Source of the DNA: Aureitalea sp. L0-47
Lineage (GTDB): Bacteria > Bacteroidota > Bacteroidia > Flavobacteriales > Flavobacteriaceae
Assembly: GCF_026126405.1 (NCBI RefSeq)
Contig: NZ_JAFMTQ010000005.1
Span: 62,001-126,000 of the forward strand
Length of the DNA stretch: 64,000 nt
Reading direction: 5' to 3'
Made by a program: the position numbers and the translations under genes. Of the stretch, positions 25,759 through 34,900 are shown piece after piece; positions within the stretch are counted from its first letter, which is position 1, and every line of letters begins with the position of its first letter. A model generated the notes under the pieces. That model ran no database searches. It was not told the origin of the DNA and worked only from the letters and a program-made list of their open reading frames with translations.

Positions 25759-26979
25759 TTGAAGAGAAGAGATTTCGTAAAAAAAGCGACCCTAACGTCC
25801 CTAACAGCAGTTATAGGAGCGGAAATCGTATATGGGTCGAAATTACTGGAAGGCTATATTCCATTGGCGCTTCAGGATCCGGATCCATTCAAGATGTTCA
25901 ACAAGCATCCTGAAATGGTGGTTCTAAACGACAAGCCATGGAATATCGAAGCGCAGGCACATTTGCTTGATGATAAAATTACGCCGAACGCCAAAATGTT
26001 CATTAGGAATAATGGACACGTCCCTGAAGGAATAGATGCGGCCTCTTGGACACTTACCATCGATGGGGAATCCGTGACGAGGGAAAAGACTTATACACTT
26101 TCAGAATTGAAATCGAAGTTCGAACAGCACACTTATCAACTCGCCCTTGAATGCGGTGGTAACGGAAGAAGTGAATTCGACCCGCCTGCTAAAGGAAATC
26201 AGTGGACAGTGGGTGCCGTACATTGCGCATCCTGGACCGGAGTTCGTTTACGGGATGTACTGGAAGATGCTGGCATAAAAAGCAATGCCGTGTATATTGG
26301 ATATCACGCTGTTGATAAACATTTGAGCGGTGACCCTAAGAAAGAACCAATTTCGCGAGGTTGCCCGATGGCCAAGGCGCTTCAGGATGAAACCTTACTG
26401 GCCTTTAAGATGAATGGAGAGGATATTCCTCTGGTTCATGGTTATCCCCTTCGCCTGGTGGCGGGTGGCTGGCCTGCTTCTGTTTCCGGGAAATGGGTAA
26501 ACAGGATCAGTATAAGAGATAAGGTACACGACGGTACAAAAATGACAGGTACCGCATATCGAGTACCATGTGAGCCGGTTGCGCCGGGTGAAAAGGTGAA
26601 AGATGAGGATATGTGTATTATTGAATCCATGCCTGTGAAGTCACTTATCACCTACCCTAAAACAGGAGCCATGATAAGTAAGAACAAAGCATTGAAGATA
26701 AGAGGGCATGCCTGGGCCGGGGAATTGGAAGTGGCTAAAATGGAGTATTCCATTGATTTCGGATCAACCTGGACGGAATGTGCCGTTGAAAAGCCGGCGA
26801 ATCGTTTAGCTTGGCAACATTTTTCGGCGGAAGTGAAATTTCCGAAGAAAGGATATTATGAGGTTTGGGCGCGAGCCACAGACAGCAGAGGCACTTCGCA
26901 GCCTATGCTATTGCCGGGCTGGAACCCCAAAGGGTATTTGAATAATGCCTGTCATCGAATTGCCGTAAAAGTGAAGTAA
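25759..26979 (+). CDS. Molybdopterin-dependent sulfite dehydrogenase (SorA-like), TTG start
   Basis: 406 aa. The only start after the in-frame stop at 25747 is TTG at 25759, which directly precedes a Tat signal (KRRDFVKKATLTSLTAVIG). Oxidoreductase molybdopterin-binding domain: LALECGGNGRSEF supplies the molybdenum-ligating Cys132, then HCASWTGVRLRDVLEDAG, LVHGYPLRLVAGGWPA and SGKWVNRI. The C-terminal ~120 residues form the Mo-co dimerisation domain of sulfite oxidases (KALKIRGHAWAGE, VWARATDSRGTSQP). It should oxidise sulfite in the periplasm and pass electrons to the c-type cytochrome encoded immediately downstream. Confidence 0.9.
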   Translation: MKRRDFVKKATLTSLTAVIGAEIVYGSKLLEGYIPLALQDPDPFKMFNKHPEMVVLNDKPWNIEAQAHLLDDKITPNAKMFIRNNGHVPEGIDAASWTLTIDGESVTREKTYTLSELKSKFEQHTYQLALECGGNGRSEFDPPAKGNQWTVGAVHCASWTGVRLRDVLEDAGIKSNAVYIGYHAVDKHLSGDPKKEPISRGCPMAKALQDETLLAFKMNGEDIPLVHGYPLRLVAGGWPASVSGKWVNRISIRDKVHDGTKMTGTAYRVPCEPVAPGEKVKDEDMCIIESMPVKSLITYPKTGAMISKNKALKIRGHAWAGELEVAKMEYSIDFGSTWTECAVEKPANRLAWQHFSAEVKFPKKGYYEVWARATDSRGTSQPMLLPGWNPKGYLNNACHRIAVKVK

Positions 26980-27453
26980 ATGAGTAAGGAACCTTCCTTT
27001 CGGTCAAATGTGCGCAAAGTATACCAGATGTTATTCCTGGTATTCGCGATGTGCGTTGTGGTTGGGGGCGGAATGATCTATTTAATGGTAAATCCGAATG
27101 CATTGGATCCAACTGCACCCTACGAGGCCGTAGTGGAAATTCCGGAAGTAATAGATGAGAATCTCATTGAGAATGGAATACACGTTCGAACTGGACTGGT
27201 TGAAGCTGATGGCCTTATGGAAGTTGTAAATAACTGTACGGCTTGTCATTCAGCGAAAATAGTAACTCAGAACAGGATGAACACTGAACGCTGGAATGCA
27301 ACTATTGTATGGATGCAGGAAACACAAAATCTCTGGGACCTGGGGAAAAACCAGGAGATAATTGTTAACTATTTAGTGACCAATTATCCACCAAAGAAAA
27401 AAGGTAGGCGTGAAGTCCTAACCGATATTGACTGGTATGAACTAACAGATTGA
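26980..27453 (+). CDS. Membrane-anchored monohaem cytochrome c, SorB-like
   Basis: 157 aa, starting on the base after the upstream stop. One N-terminal membrane anchor (VYQMLFLVFAMCVVVGGGMIYLM) is followed by a soluble domain with a single haem-binding CTACH (residues 86-90); a likely axial methionine is in IVWMQETQ. The genetic arrangement SorA-cytochrome c is known for sulfite dehydrogenases, where the cytochrome accepts electrons from the molybdenum subunit and passes them to the respiratory chain. Confidence 0.88.
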   Translation: MSKEPSFRSNVRKVYQMLFLVFAMCVVVGGGMIYLMVNPNALDPTAPYEAVVEIPEVIDENLIENGIHVRTGLVEADGLMEVVNNCTACHSAKIVTQNRMNTERWNATIVWMQETQNLWDLGKNQEIIVNYLVTNYPPKKKGRREVLTDIDWYELTD

Positions 27454-27467
27454 AAAATTTAATTGAA

Positions 27468-28343
27468 ATGGAAAAATATTTAGACGCATTTGTAAATTCT
27501 TTTATTAATACCCTTAACTGGACCTGGGATGCCATTACCTTCGATGTGCCCTGGTATACTAATTATTTCTGGGGCCTGGTAGTTATTTCGCTTTTTGTAT
27601 GGCTACTGGAGATCGCTTTCCCATGGAGGAAGGACCAGGCTATCTTTAGACGAGACTTCTGGCTGGATGCCTTCTATATGTTCTTTAACTTCTTCATATT
27701 CGCCATTGTAATAAGTGGAGTGTATGAGTTACTTGGAGTCCTATTTGGCGAGTTCAATGTAACTGCAAAATCTTTTGCCATAATAGACATGGCCAACTGG
27801 TCACCCTATCTGCAGTTGTTTGTATTCTTCATTATCCTGGATTTTGTACAATGGTTCACACATGTACTCCTGCACCGTTATAAATTCCTGTGGAATTTTC
27901 ACAAGGTGCACCACAGTGTGAAAGAAATGGGTTTTGCTGCGCATTTACGCTATCACTGGATGGAAAACGTATTGTACAAACCTCTTAAAACCTTCGGTGT
28001 TATGATCTTAGGTGGTTTTGAACCTGAACAGGCGTACATTGTACATTTCATCACTATTGCTATTGGCCATTTAAACCATGCCAATATCAAGATTACCTGG
28101 GGTCCGCTCAAATATATCTTCAACAATCCTGTAATGCACTTGTACCACCACGCGTATCACCTTCCTAAGGGCACGCACGGTGTGAATTACGGAATTAGCT
28201 TAAGTCTTTGGGATTATATATTTAAAACAAACTATATCCCTGAAGACAGTGGTACTATTGAAATAGGATTTAAAGGAGATGATAAGTTCCCACAGGATTT
28301 CATTCATCAAAACCTCTACGGCTTCACGAAGGATAAGTCGTAA
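27468..28343 (+). CDS. Sterol desaturase / fatty acid hydroxylase superfamily membrane protein
   Basis: 291 aa from the ATG at 27468 (MEKYLDAF); a TTG six codons earlier overlaps the preceding stop. Four or more membrane helices and the eight-histidine pattern of di-iron hydroxylases: HVLLH, NFHKVHH and HLYHHAYH. It belongs to the fatty acid hydroxylase family (PF04116). It follows the SorA/SorB genes by 14 bp and is very likely co-transcribed, yet a lipid hydroxylase has no known part in sulfite oxidation; it may modify a sulfonate- or membrane-related lipid. Substrate unknown. Confidence 0.85.
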   Translation: MEKYLDAFVNSFINTLNWTWDAITFDVPWYTNYFWGLVVISLFVWLLEIAFPWRKDQAIFRRDFWLDAFYMFFNFFIFAIVISGVYELLGVLFGEFNVTAKSFAIIDMANWSPYLQLFVFFIILDFVQWFTHVLLHRYKFLWNFHKVHHSVKEMGFAAHLRYHWMENVLYKPLKTFGVMILGGFEPEQAYIVHFITIAIGHLNHANIKITWGPLKYIFNNPVMHLYHHAYHLPKGTHGVNYGISLSLWDYIFKTNYIPEDSGTIEIGFKGDDKFPQDFIHQNLYGFTKDKS

Positions 28344-28411
28344 TCGAATCCCGATCCGGATTGGGTTTAATGGGTCGGAACAAATACAATTTTAGTTATC
28401 TTTAGCTAAGC

Positions 28412-28882
28412 ATGAAGTCTAACAATTCTTTTTGCTTAGCTATTTTTTTTGTGAAATCAAGACTATTCCTTTTTGTGTGCCTGGCGTGTACCATCACACC
28501 TGCAGTAGCTCAATTCGATGCCGATGCCAAACGACTCGCCGCAATGGCGTACATGGAGGATATAGGCCCTATTGATTGCGATGAAATCATTTCGAATCGG
28601 GAAGCGCGTATTTGCTACAATATAAAATTTCAGCAAACCGACTCAATTCTGAATGCAAAACTAAGTGACTACCTTTCTACCTATTCCGATGATAGTTTAA
28701 AAGAAGAGTTTCTTTCACATCATCGCGCCTGGATCCAATACCGAAGGTTTCAAAGTGAGATGTATTCCAAAGGCAACCGCGGACACTTTATGGGGATTAG
28801 ATATTTAGGCGCAATGACCGAACTCAGCAATCTAAAGATAGAGGAACTATCTATATTGATGGATGAGGAAGAAGAGGAATGA
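28412..28882 (+). CDS. LprI-type (DUF1311) secreted protein
   Basis: 156 aa. An unusually long signal region (residues ~1-34, ending AVAQ) is followed by a helical domain with the LprI layout: CDEIISNREARICYN, DSILNAKLSDYLSTY, FLSHHRAWIQYRRF. Family members are small periplasmic or lipid-anchored proteins, some inhibiting lysozyme. The acidic C-terminus (DEEEEE) is unusual. A TATCTTTA element at 28397-28404 lies 7 nt before the ATG. The fourth cysteine of the classic set is absent. Confidence 0.7.
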   Translation: MKSNNSFCLAIFFVKSRLFLFVCLACTITPAVAQFDADAKRLAAMAYMEDIGPIDCDEIISNREARICYNIKFQQTDSILNAKLSDYLSTYSDDSLKEEFLSHHRAWIQYRRFQSEMYSKGNRGHFMGIRYLGAMTELSNLKIEELSILMDEEEEE

Positions 28883-28909
28883 CCGAGAATCCTTCAAACA
28901 AAAACAACT

Positions 28910-29254
28910 ATGACAAACAACCATATCAATTATATAGAATTTAAAGCCAGGGACCTGAAAGTGATAAAAAAGTTTTATTCTGAATGTTTCGGCTGGAACT
29001 TCACAGATTATGGTCCGGACTACACCTCCTTTAACGAGAGCGGTGTGTATGGCGGTTTTGAACTTTCTGAAGCTCCCGTCACCAACGGAGCGCTTGTAAT
29101 CCTATATCATTCAGATCTCGAAACTATTGAAGCCACAATTGCATCATCGGGAGGAACTATACTAAAACCAATATTTTCATTCCCCGGGGGACGCAGATTT
29201 CACTTCTCCGATCCTTCCGGTAATGAATTGGCCGTTTGGTCGGATAAAACATAA
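28910..29254 (+). CDS. VOC-family (glyoxalase-like) protein
   Basis: 114 aa. Two beta-alpha-beta-beta-beta halves: NYIEFKARDLKVIKKFYSECFGW at the N-terminus and FPGGRRFHFSDPSGNELAVW at the end, the classic VOC repeat ending with GNELAVW. His4/Glu-type metal ligands are possible (H5, E9-like and the final E). Substrate cannot be told from the sequence. The next gene begins one base after the stop, so the pair is co-transcribed. Confidence 0.85.
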   Translation: MTNNHINYIEFKARDLKVIKKFYSECFGWNFTDYGPDYTSFNESGVYGGFELSEAPVTNGALVILYHSDLETIEATIASSGGTILKPIFSFPGGRRFHFSDPSGNELAVWSDKT

Positions 29255-29255
29255 A

Positions 29256-29885
29256 ATGGAAGTCGTGGACCTGCAGAAACAGTTTTTCGAAACTTTCTCT
29301 CAATTTGGTCTATCGAAGTCCGAAACCCTCCCATATTGGCGCGAAGTCGAATCGGCTTATTCAGGAAAACAGCGACATTACCACACTCTCAAACATCTTC
29401 AGTATCTGTTAAACGAGCTTTCAGAAGTAAAACATAAAATATCACACTGGCATATTTTGATGTTTAGCCTATACTATCACGACATCATCTATTCGTCAAT
29501 TAGTTATAAGAACGAATTGAAAAGTGCCGAATTAGCGTCCGAACGACTGAGGGATATCGGTGTTTCTGAAGAAAAGATAGAAAAATGCAGGGATCAGATC
29601 CTGGCTACCAAACACCACAAAACTTCGGAAGATATGGACAGCAACTACTTTTTGGATGCCGATCTTGCTATCCTGGGTGCTTCCGAAGAAAAATACCAGC
29701 AATATACAGATGGTATAAGAAAGGAATACAAATTGGTTCCGGGCGGGATATACAGAAAGGGAAGAATGAAATTGGTGAAGAAGTTCTTGTCGATGGACCG
29801 GATCTACAAAACCGATCATTTCTATGAGAAGTATGAAGAGAAGGCAAGGGCCAATCTAACTTCAGAATTAAAACTATTACAATAA
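29256..29885 (+). CDS. Predicted metal-dependent HD-superfamily hydrolase
   Basis: 209 aa from the ATG at 29256, just after the VOC gene stop; an earlier in-frame ATG overlaps that gene. Motifs: RHYHTLKHLQYLL (His-rich helix), FSLYYHDIIYS with the HD pair, and ATKHHK and FLDADLAILG, matching the COG4339 group of predicted HD-domain phosphohydrolases. The catalytic metal site seems complete. Substrate unknown. Confidence 0.85.
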   Translation: MEVVDLQKQFFETFSQFGLSKSETLPYWREVESAYSGKQRHYHTLKHLQYLLNELSEVKHKISHWHILMFSLYYHDIIYSSISYKNELKSAELASERLRDIGVSEEKIEKCRDQILATKHHKTSEDMDSNYFLDADLAILGASEEKYQQYTDGIRKEYKLVPGGIYRKGRMKLVKKFLSMDRIYKTDHFYEKYEEKARANLTSELKLLQ

Positions 29886-29922
29886 AAAACCCTCCTTAGC
29901 ACGAGGCTTCAGAGGGCTCTTC
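29884..29922. terminator. Weak bidirectional terminator
   Basis: CCCTC (29890-29894) can pair with GAGGG (29912-29916); A-run on the left and CTCTTCTT on the right. It separates the convergent HD and fasciclin genes. Stem short. Confidence 0.4.
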
Positions 29923-29946
29923 TTCATAGCAATCTTTAAAACGCTA

Positions 29947-30462
29947 CTATTTCGGCATTACCACGTCTCCAATTACGTGGATTACTCCGTTACTTGCCAT
30001 GACATCGGTAGCAGTGATTTCACTGTAGTTACCATTCTCATCTTTCAACCAAATCTTTCCGTTCTTCTGCACTACTACTAGAGTAGCTCCACTAAGTGTT
30101 TTTACCTTTGCCATCCCATTCCCTTTCTCAAGAGCAGCTACAACATCTGCAGCGGCTAGTTTTCCAGGTACTACGTGATAGGTTAGAATGGAAGTTAGTG
30201 TTCCTTTGTTTTTTGGCTCTAGTAAACTGTTTAAGGTGTTAGAATCGATCTTACCGAAGGCTGCATTTGTTGGTGCAAAAACGGTGAAGGGTCCGTCACC
30301 TTGTAGCGCGGTTACCAGGTCAGCTGCCTTAAGAGCAGTTACAAGTGTTGAAAAATCGTTGTTTGATACAGCTATATCTACGATGCTTTGCTTCTGAGCG
30401 AATGCATTCTGCGATAGTCCGACTGTAAGGATAGTTGTTAAAATTAGGATTAACTTTTTCAT
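29947..30462 (-). CDS. Secreted fasciclin-domain protein
   Basis: 171 aa. A signal peptide (MKKLILILTTILTVGLSQNAFA) precedes one fasciclin (FAS1) domain: FSTLVTALKAADLVTAL, GPFTVFAPTNAAF (H1 motif), LTYHVVPGKL and NGVIHVIGDVVMPK (H2 motif). FAS1 proteins are adhesion-like. It faces an ECF sigma/anti-sigma pair, a common arrangement in Bacteroidota and other phyla, and shares with it a mirrored promoter motif, which suggests that sigma factor drives it. Confidence 0.93.
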   Translation of the reverse strand: MKKLILILTTILTVGLSQNAFAQKQSIVDIAVSNNDFSTLVTALKAADLVTALQGDGPFTVFAPTNAAFGKIDSNTLNSLLEPKNKGTLTSILTYHVVPGKLAAADVVAALEKGNGMAKVKTLSGATLVVVQKNGKIWLKDENGNYSEITATDVMASNGVIHVIGDVVMPK

Positions 30463-30498
30463 GTTTCTGTTTTTTTAGTAATTATACATTTGTTTGTC

Positions 30499-30548
30499 AA
30501 GGTTCGATTACATTTACACTAACTTGATACTTTGGATGAGGCAACCTT
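30499..30548. promoter_or_regulatory. Mirrored AACCTT motifs in the ECF/fasciclin divergent region
   Basis: AACCTT occurs outward on both strands: minus at 30504-30499, 36 nt before the fasciclin ATG, and plus at 30543-30548, 35 nt before the sigma factor ATG. AAC-containing -35 elements are typical of ECF sigma promoters. No clear -10 was defined. Confidence 0.4.
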
Positions 30549-30583
30549 ACTTTTTTATCAGTTTCTTAACAGTCTAGCCCTTA

Positions 30584-31144
30584 ATGTCGGAAGAATTAAC
30601 ACTTATTAACCAATTGAAAGCTCGTGATGAACGCGCTTTGTCTTCTTTATATGACAAGTATTCCGCTGCTTTATACGGAGTGATCATCAGAATTTGCAGG
30701 AACGAGGCCAATGCCCAGGACCTGCTGCAGGAAACTTTTGTAAAGATCTGGGAGAAGAGTGATTCCTACGATCCGGAAAAAGGAAGATTCTACACCTGGG
30801 CGTATCGAATTGCCAGAAACACAACATTAAATTCACTACGAAATCGGCCTGAGCTCATCCAAAATCAGGATTTGAGTGTATATAAAAATAAGGAGGACGA
30901 TCAAAGTGAAACCGCGATTGATCTTACCCGATTGAATGGAACTTTGAAACAGCTTGAAGAGCATCACCAAAAGGCAATTGAGCTGGTTTATTTCAAAGGT
31001 ATGACGCACAGGGAGGCGCACGAAGAAATGGGAGTGCCCCTGGGAACATTCAAATCGTATGTAAGACAAGCACTGACCAACCTGAGAAAATCGTATGAAC
31101 TTTTGTCCTTCCTTGGACTTTTTATATTTGAGAGGATACTATGA
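30584..31144 (+). CDS. ECF-type RNA polymerase sigma factor
   Basis: 186 aa. Sigma region 2 is visible as ALSSLYDKYSAALYGVIIRICRN-EANAQDLLQETFVKIW and region 4 as ELVYFKGMTHREAHEEMGVPLGTFKSYVRQALTNLRK, a helix-turn-helix that reads the -35 motif. It has no region 3. The stop overlaps the next start (ATGA), coupling it to its anti-sigma factor. It resembles the SigK-type group regulated by RskA-like anti-sigma factors. Confidence 0.95.
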   Translation: MSEELTLINQLKARDERALSSLYDKYSAALYGVIIRICRNEANAQDLLQETFVKIWEKSDSYDPEKGRFYTWAYRIARNTTLNSLRNRPELIQNQDLSVYKNKEDDQSETAIDLTRLNGTLKQLEEHHQKAIELVYFKGMTHREAHEEMGVPLGTFKSYVRQALTNLRKSYELLSFLGLFIFERIL

Positions 31145-31920
31145 AGGAGAATTATGACATAATAGAGAGCGGCATGCTGGAACGTTATCTACTGGGAGAG
31201 CTTTCCAAAGATGAGGTCATAGAAATTGAAGCAGCCTTGAGCAGAGACTCGAGCCTACGAGCTCAGCTGGATCAGTTGGAACAGGATCTGGAAACTATGG
31301 CTATAGAGAATGCTCTTACGCCGCCGGAGAATGTGAAGCAGGCTGTTTTTCGTGAGTTGCAAATGAATTCCGACGAAAAGATCATTAAGATAAAACCTCT
31401 TAAACCTGTTCGAACGTACACAGCTATTGCAGCCTCCATTGCAGCTTTATTTATGCTAAGTTCATTCTGGTTGTACCAGAAGATGAATGGTATACAGGAA
31501 GATCTCCGGGTTGTTAAAGAACAAAACAATTTATTACTTGAGGAAAAGGATAATCTTCAGAAAGATATTGAAGCAACCAACAAATGGCTTTCAGCGGTTA
31601 ACAGTGCCGAAACTGAAAAGCTTATCATGAAGGGCAATGATCTTCTTCCTGAAGCTACAGCGATCAGTTACGTGAATCATTCAGAAAAAACAGTTATTCT
31701 GAATGCTTCCGGCTTACCCGAGCTTCCGGCGGACAAGGACTACCAGCTTTGGGCCGATGTGGAAGGCGAGATGATCGATATGGGTGTTATTCCGAAGAAA
31801 TCTGAAATGATCGTAATGACATACATAGAGGATGCTGAATCCTTAAATATCACCATTGAACCCGCTGGCGGGAATGACCATCCTACGGTTTCGAATCTGA
31901 TCAGTTTTGTAAGTATCTGA
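31141..31920 (+). CDS. RskA-type membrane anti-sigma factor
   Basis: 259 aa. A cytoplasmic sigma-binding helical segment (MLERYLLGELSKDEVIEIEAAL) is followed by one membrane span at about 85-105 (TAIAASIAALFMLSSFWLY), a coiled coil (~108-145) and a periplasmic RskA-like domain (YQLWADVEGEMIDMGVIPK and SLNITIEPAGG). It would hold the upstream sigma factor at the membrane until regulated proteolysis. It ends 5 bp from the convergent 1005-aa gene, with no space for an independent terminator. Confidence 0.93.
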   Translation: MKENYDIIESGMLERYLLGELSKDEVIEIEAALSRDSSLRAQLDQLEQDLETMAIENALTPPENVKQAVFRELQMNSDEKIIKIKPLKPVRTYTAIAASIAALFMLSSFWLYQKMNGIQEDLRVVKEQNNLLLEEKDNLQKDIEATNKWLSAVNSAETEKLIMKGNDLLPEATAISYVNHSEKTVILNASGLPELPADKDYQLWADVEGEMIDMGVIPKKSEMIVMTYIEDAESLNITIEPAGGNDHPTVSNLISFVSI

Positions 31921-31925
31921 AACTT

Positions 31926-34900
31926 CTAGTCGAAAATTTCAATGGGGATTCGTTCCCAATCGATCAGTTCGTATCCCAAAGAAGATAACAAGTGATGATC
32001 GCTCATATGCTCACAGAACTTATGGATATGCAAATCATCTGCCCGTCCGTCATCATCACCATCACCATCAAGATCCGCCACTTCACCAGTGACAAACTCA
32101 TCGTCGGTTGATTGCTCCCACAACATCGCTATTCTCCAAACTTTGTCTTTGTCGAAGTAATATTCAATATCGCTCAGGCGGTATCCTTGATTTCGCTTCG
32201 AATCCAATTCATTGAACAAATCACTAGTGCTCTTATTGATTTCTAAAATTGTCCTTCTGTCAGCGGTCCAAACACCTGTCCAGTGAAAATCATTGCCTGT
32301 CCGATAACCTTCCATATCCACTAATGCAAATCCCCTAGAAGTCATTTCCTGTTGTTTATCTAAAAACTCTTGTCTACTCATTTTGAAGTAGGATTCATTG
32401 TACCTGTTCACCTTAGAAAAAACCGCACCCCATCGTCTGCCGCTGTTACCCATTACATAAGACTCAATATCAGAAACGATATAGCCATCTTCTTTCATCG
32501 AAGTGATCTTTTTCTTCAGATCAGAAAGTTTGATATCACTCACCAATTTAGTATCGGGTCCCCCTTCCTTCAATACAGCATCCCAATATCGTTTCCCACC
32601 GTTCTTGAAAGTTTCGATATCCACAACATTGTATCCGTTGTTCTTAAGGTGCTTCATCTCGTCAAAGAAAAGGCTTTTCTCATATCCCGTACGCACCAGG
32701 ACATCGGTGTTCGTTTTGCGCCAGACCGCATGAAAAGCGTCTTCTCCATCTTCCATATTTTCACGGCAAAAGTCTCTCGGGGTTTCTCCATCAACCCAAT
32801 CTTTGGATGCAGGGGGATGTAATGACAATTCCTGTCGGATATACGTTGCCAGTCTCGGCATCTCCGAATAAACAGCAGGAGCAATCAACACTATTCCCGT
32901 ACTATCAGCAGGAAAGAATTCCATGTGCGAACGCACATTGTTGTGTTTTCCTCCGTGCCAAACTCTTAGGTCCATTCCCGTTCCTTCAAAATTGAGTCCA
33001 TAACTATAGCCCCGAGTAGCATCAGAAGTACTACGACTAACGGTAACCATATTATCCCATAATACCGTTTTGTTCTTATCGAGAAACTTCCCGGTACTCA
33101 AAGCATAAGCATATTTTGCCAGGTCGCAAATATTGGACTCATAACCACCGGCTGGTAAAACTGGCTGGTTGCATCCTAAGTCGTAAGTTACCAGCATTCC
33201 ATCTTGGTTCATGTGGTGCCCTGGGCTTTTATCTTTACAATAGTCCATACTTCTTAAATCAGCTACTTTGATGATGTTCTCTTTTACCCAGGGATGGTAT
33301 CCGATGGATGAAACTTTATCTATAGCCGCCCCTGCCAATACGAAACCGTAAGACGAATATAGATACCGCATTCCAGGATCGTCATTCAATACTGACTTAT
33401 TAAATATCTCGACGGCCTTTCTTGCTTTCCAACCTCTTGGACTATTATCACGATCACCATAGGCCTTGGTATTCCTTTCAAACGGAACTGTGAGAAGAGT
33501 ATCTTTTGGCGGCTCTCTATTATCAAGTGTCGCAGGAACTTTAGCATAGAGCTTATTATCACCGGATCCGCTTCCCTTACCATAATGCTGTACCCCACTG
33601 GTATTGTTTAACAATTGTCCCAGCGTAATTTCAACATGGCGTCGGTCCATTCCCCGAAAGCCTGAAGTATCTTGATATCGCACAGGTCCCCAATTGGTCA
33701 CGTATTTTGTAATAAGTGAATCGACACTGAATTCACCGATTCCCCTTTCTTCCAACTGAGCTGCCGCTACTCCGGTCACCGACTTAGATATTGATGCCCA
33801 GTGCATTTTGGTAAATGTTGTTATAGGAGTTTTACTATAGTAATCACTGTATCCATATCCTTTAATATGGATCATCTTTCCTTCTTTAAAAACTGCGACG
33901 GCCAGACCGGGAACATTTTGCATTATCATCTGTTTCTTAACGGCATTATCTATAATAGCGTTAAACGCTGGCTTACAAAATGGATCTTCATAAGGTTCTA
34001 TATAACCCCCAGTGTTAGAATTAGGATTACCTGTAGGCAAGCTTGTTTGCAGAAGTCGCTGCCCTCGATTCGGTGGAACGGCTATATCAGTTGAAGGATT
34101 GAATTGGGTGGTTCCTGCCGATTCCGGAATGTAGATCTGAGTTTTGGTCCGAGCATATCCCTTCGGAAAATACCTGATGTAATATCCATCAGGGTGTTTG
34201 GTCCATCTTCCCGCTTCAAAGCCGGGTACAATTGGTTCAACCCCGGCTAACATTGCAATTTCCTCATATTCCTGATAGGATTTGGCTCCGGCATAAAACT
34301 TACGCCTTAGATTGTCTTCGGCCTCTAGTATAGCTCTAACGGCAGGTGTCTCATTAGCAACTTTTTTCAACTCGTTTCTTGTAAGTTTGTCCAATGCCCC
34401 CTTACTCAGTCGAGCGATCTGTGTAGGGGTAAGTAACTTAAGAGCAGTTACCTTAACCGGTCCCTTCATCTTGGCGAAATCCGCCTTAGCGATTATGGCC
34501 CATAATAACAACTGCACTTCCCTCTGTGTAATCTCCGGATTACCTTGATAACCATCGATGATCGCGGTCATAATATCCGCTTTGGGTCCTTTGATAGGGG
34601 CGTAAAATCTACCCCCACCCTCTATGGGAGGAGTAGTCCCTGCCTTGATACAAAAGCTCTGAAAGGTTCCTTCATAATATCCGGGTTCAAGTGTAAATCC
34701 TCTCTTTGGATCGAATGGCTGTTCAAAGAATGAGCTGTATGCCCCATCATTTCCGAATTCGATTCCAAGGATCTCAGACTTATCAACATCCTTAAATGAA
34801 GTAGTAATTGGATCGCTGCTAAGCTTATCGATAGTCACAGCACCAATTTTATCCTTGGTCTTCTTGATCTTGTCAAGAATCTGTGCATTTATAGAAATAG

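Noticed and set aside
28348-28372. Terminator after the hydroxylase gene
   Set aside because: CCCGA/TTGGG can pair with one G-T but the stem is short and the T-run weak; not strong enough to list.
30474-30505. Sigma-70-type TTGACA and TATAAT before fasciclin
   Set aside because: Both hexamers are present on the minus strand but only 8 bp apart, not 16-18, and Bacteroidota use a different consensus.
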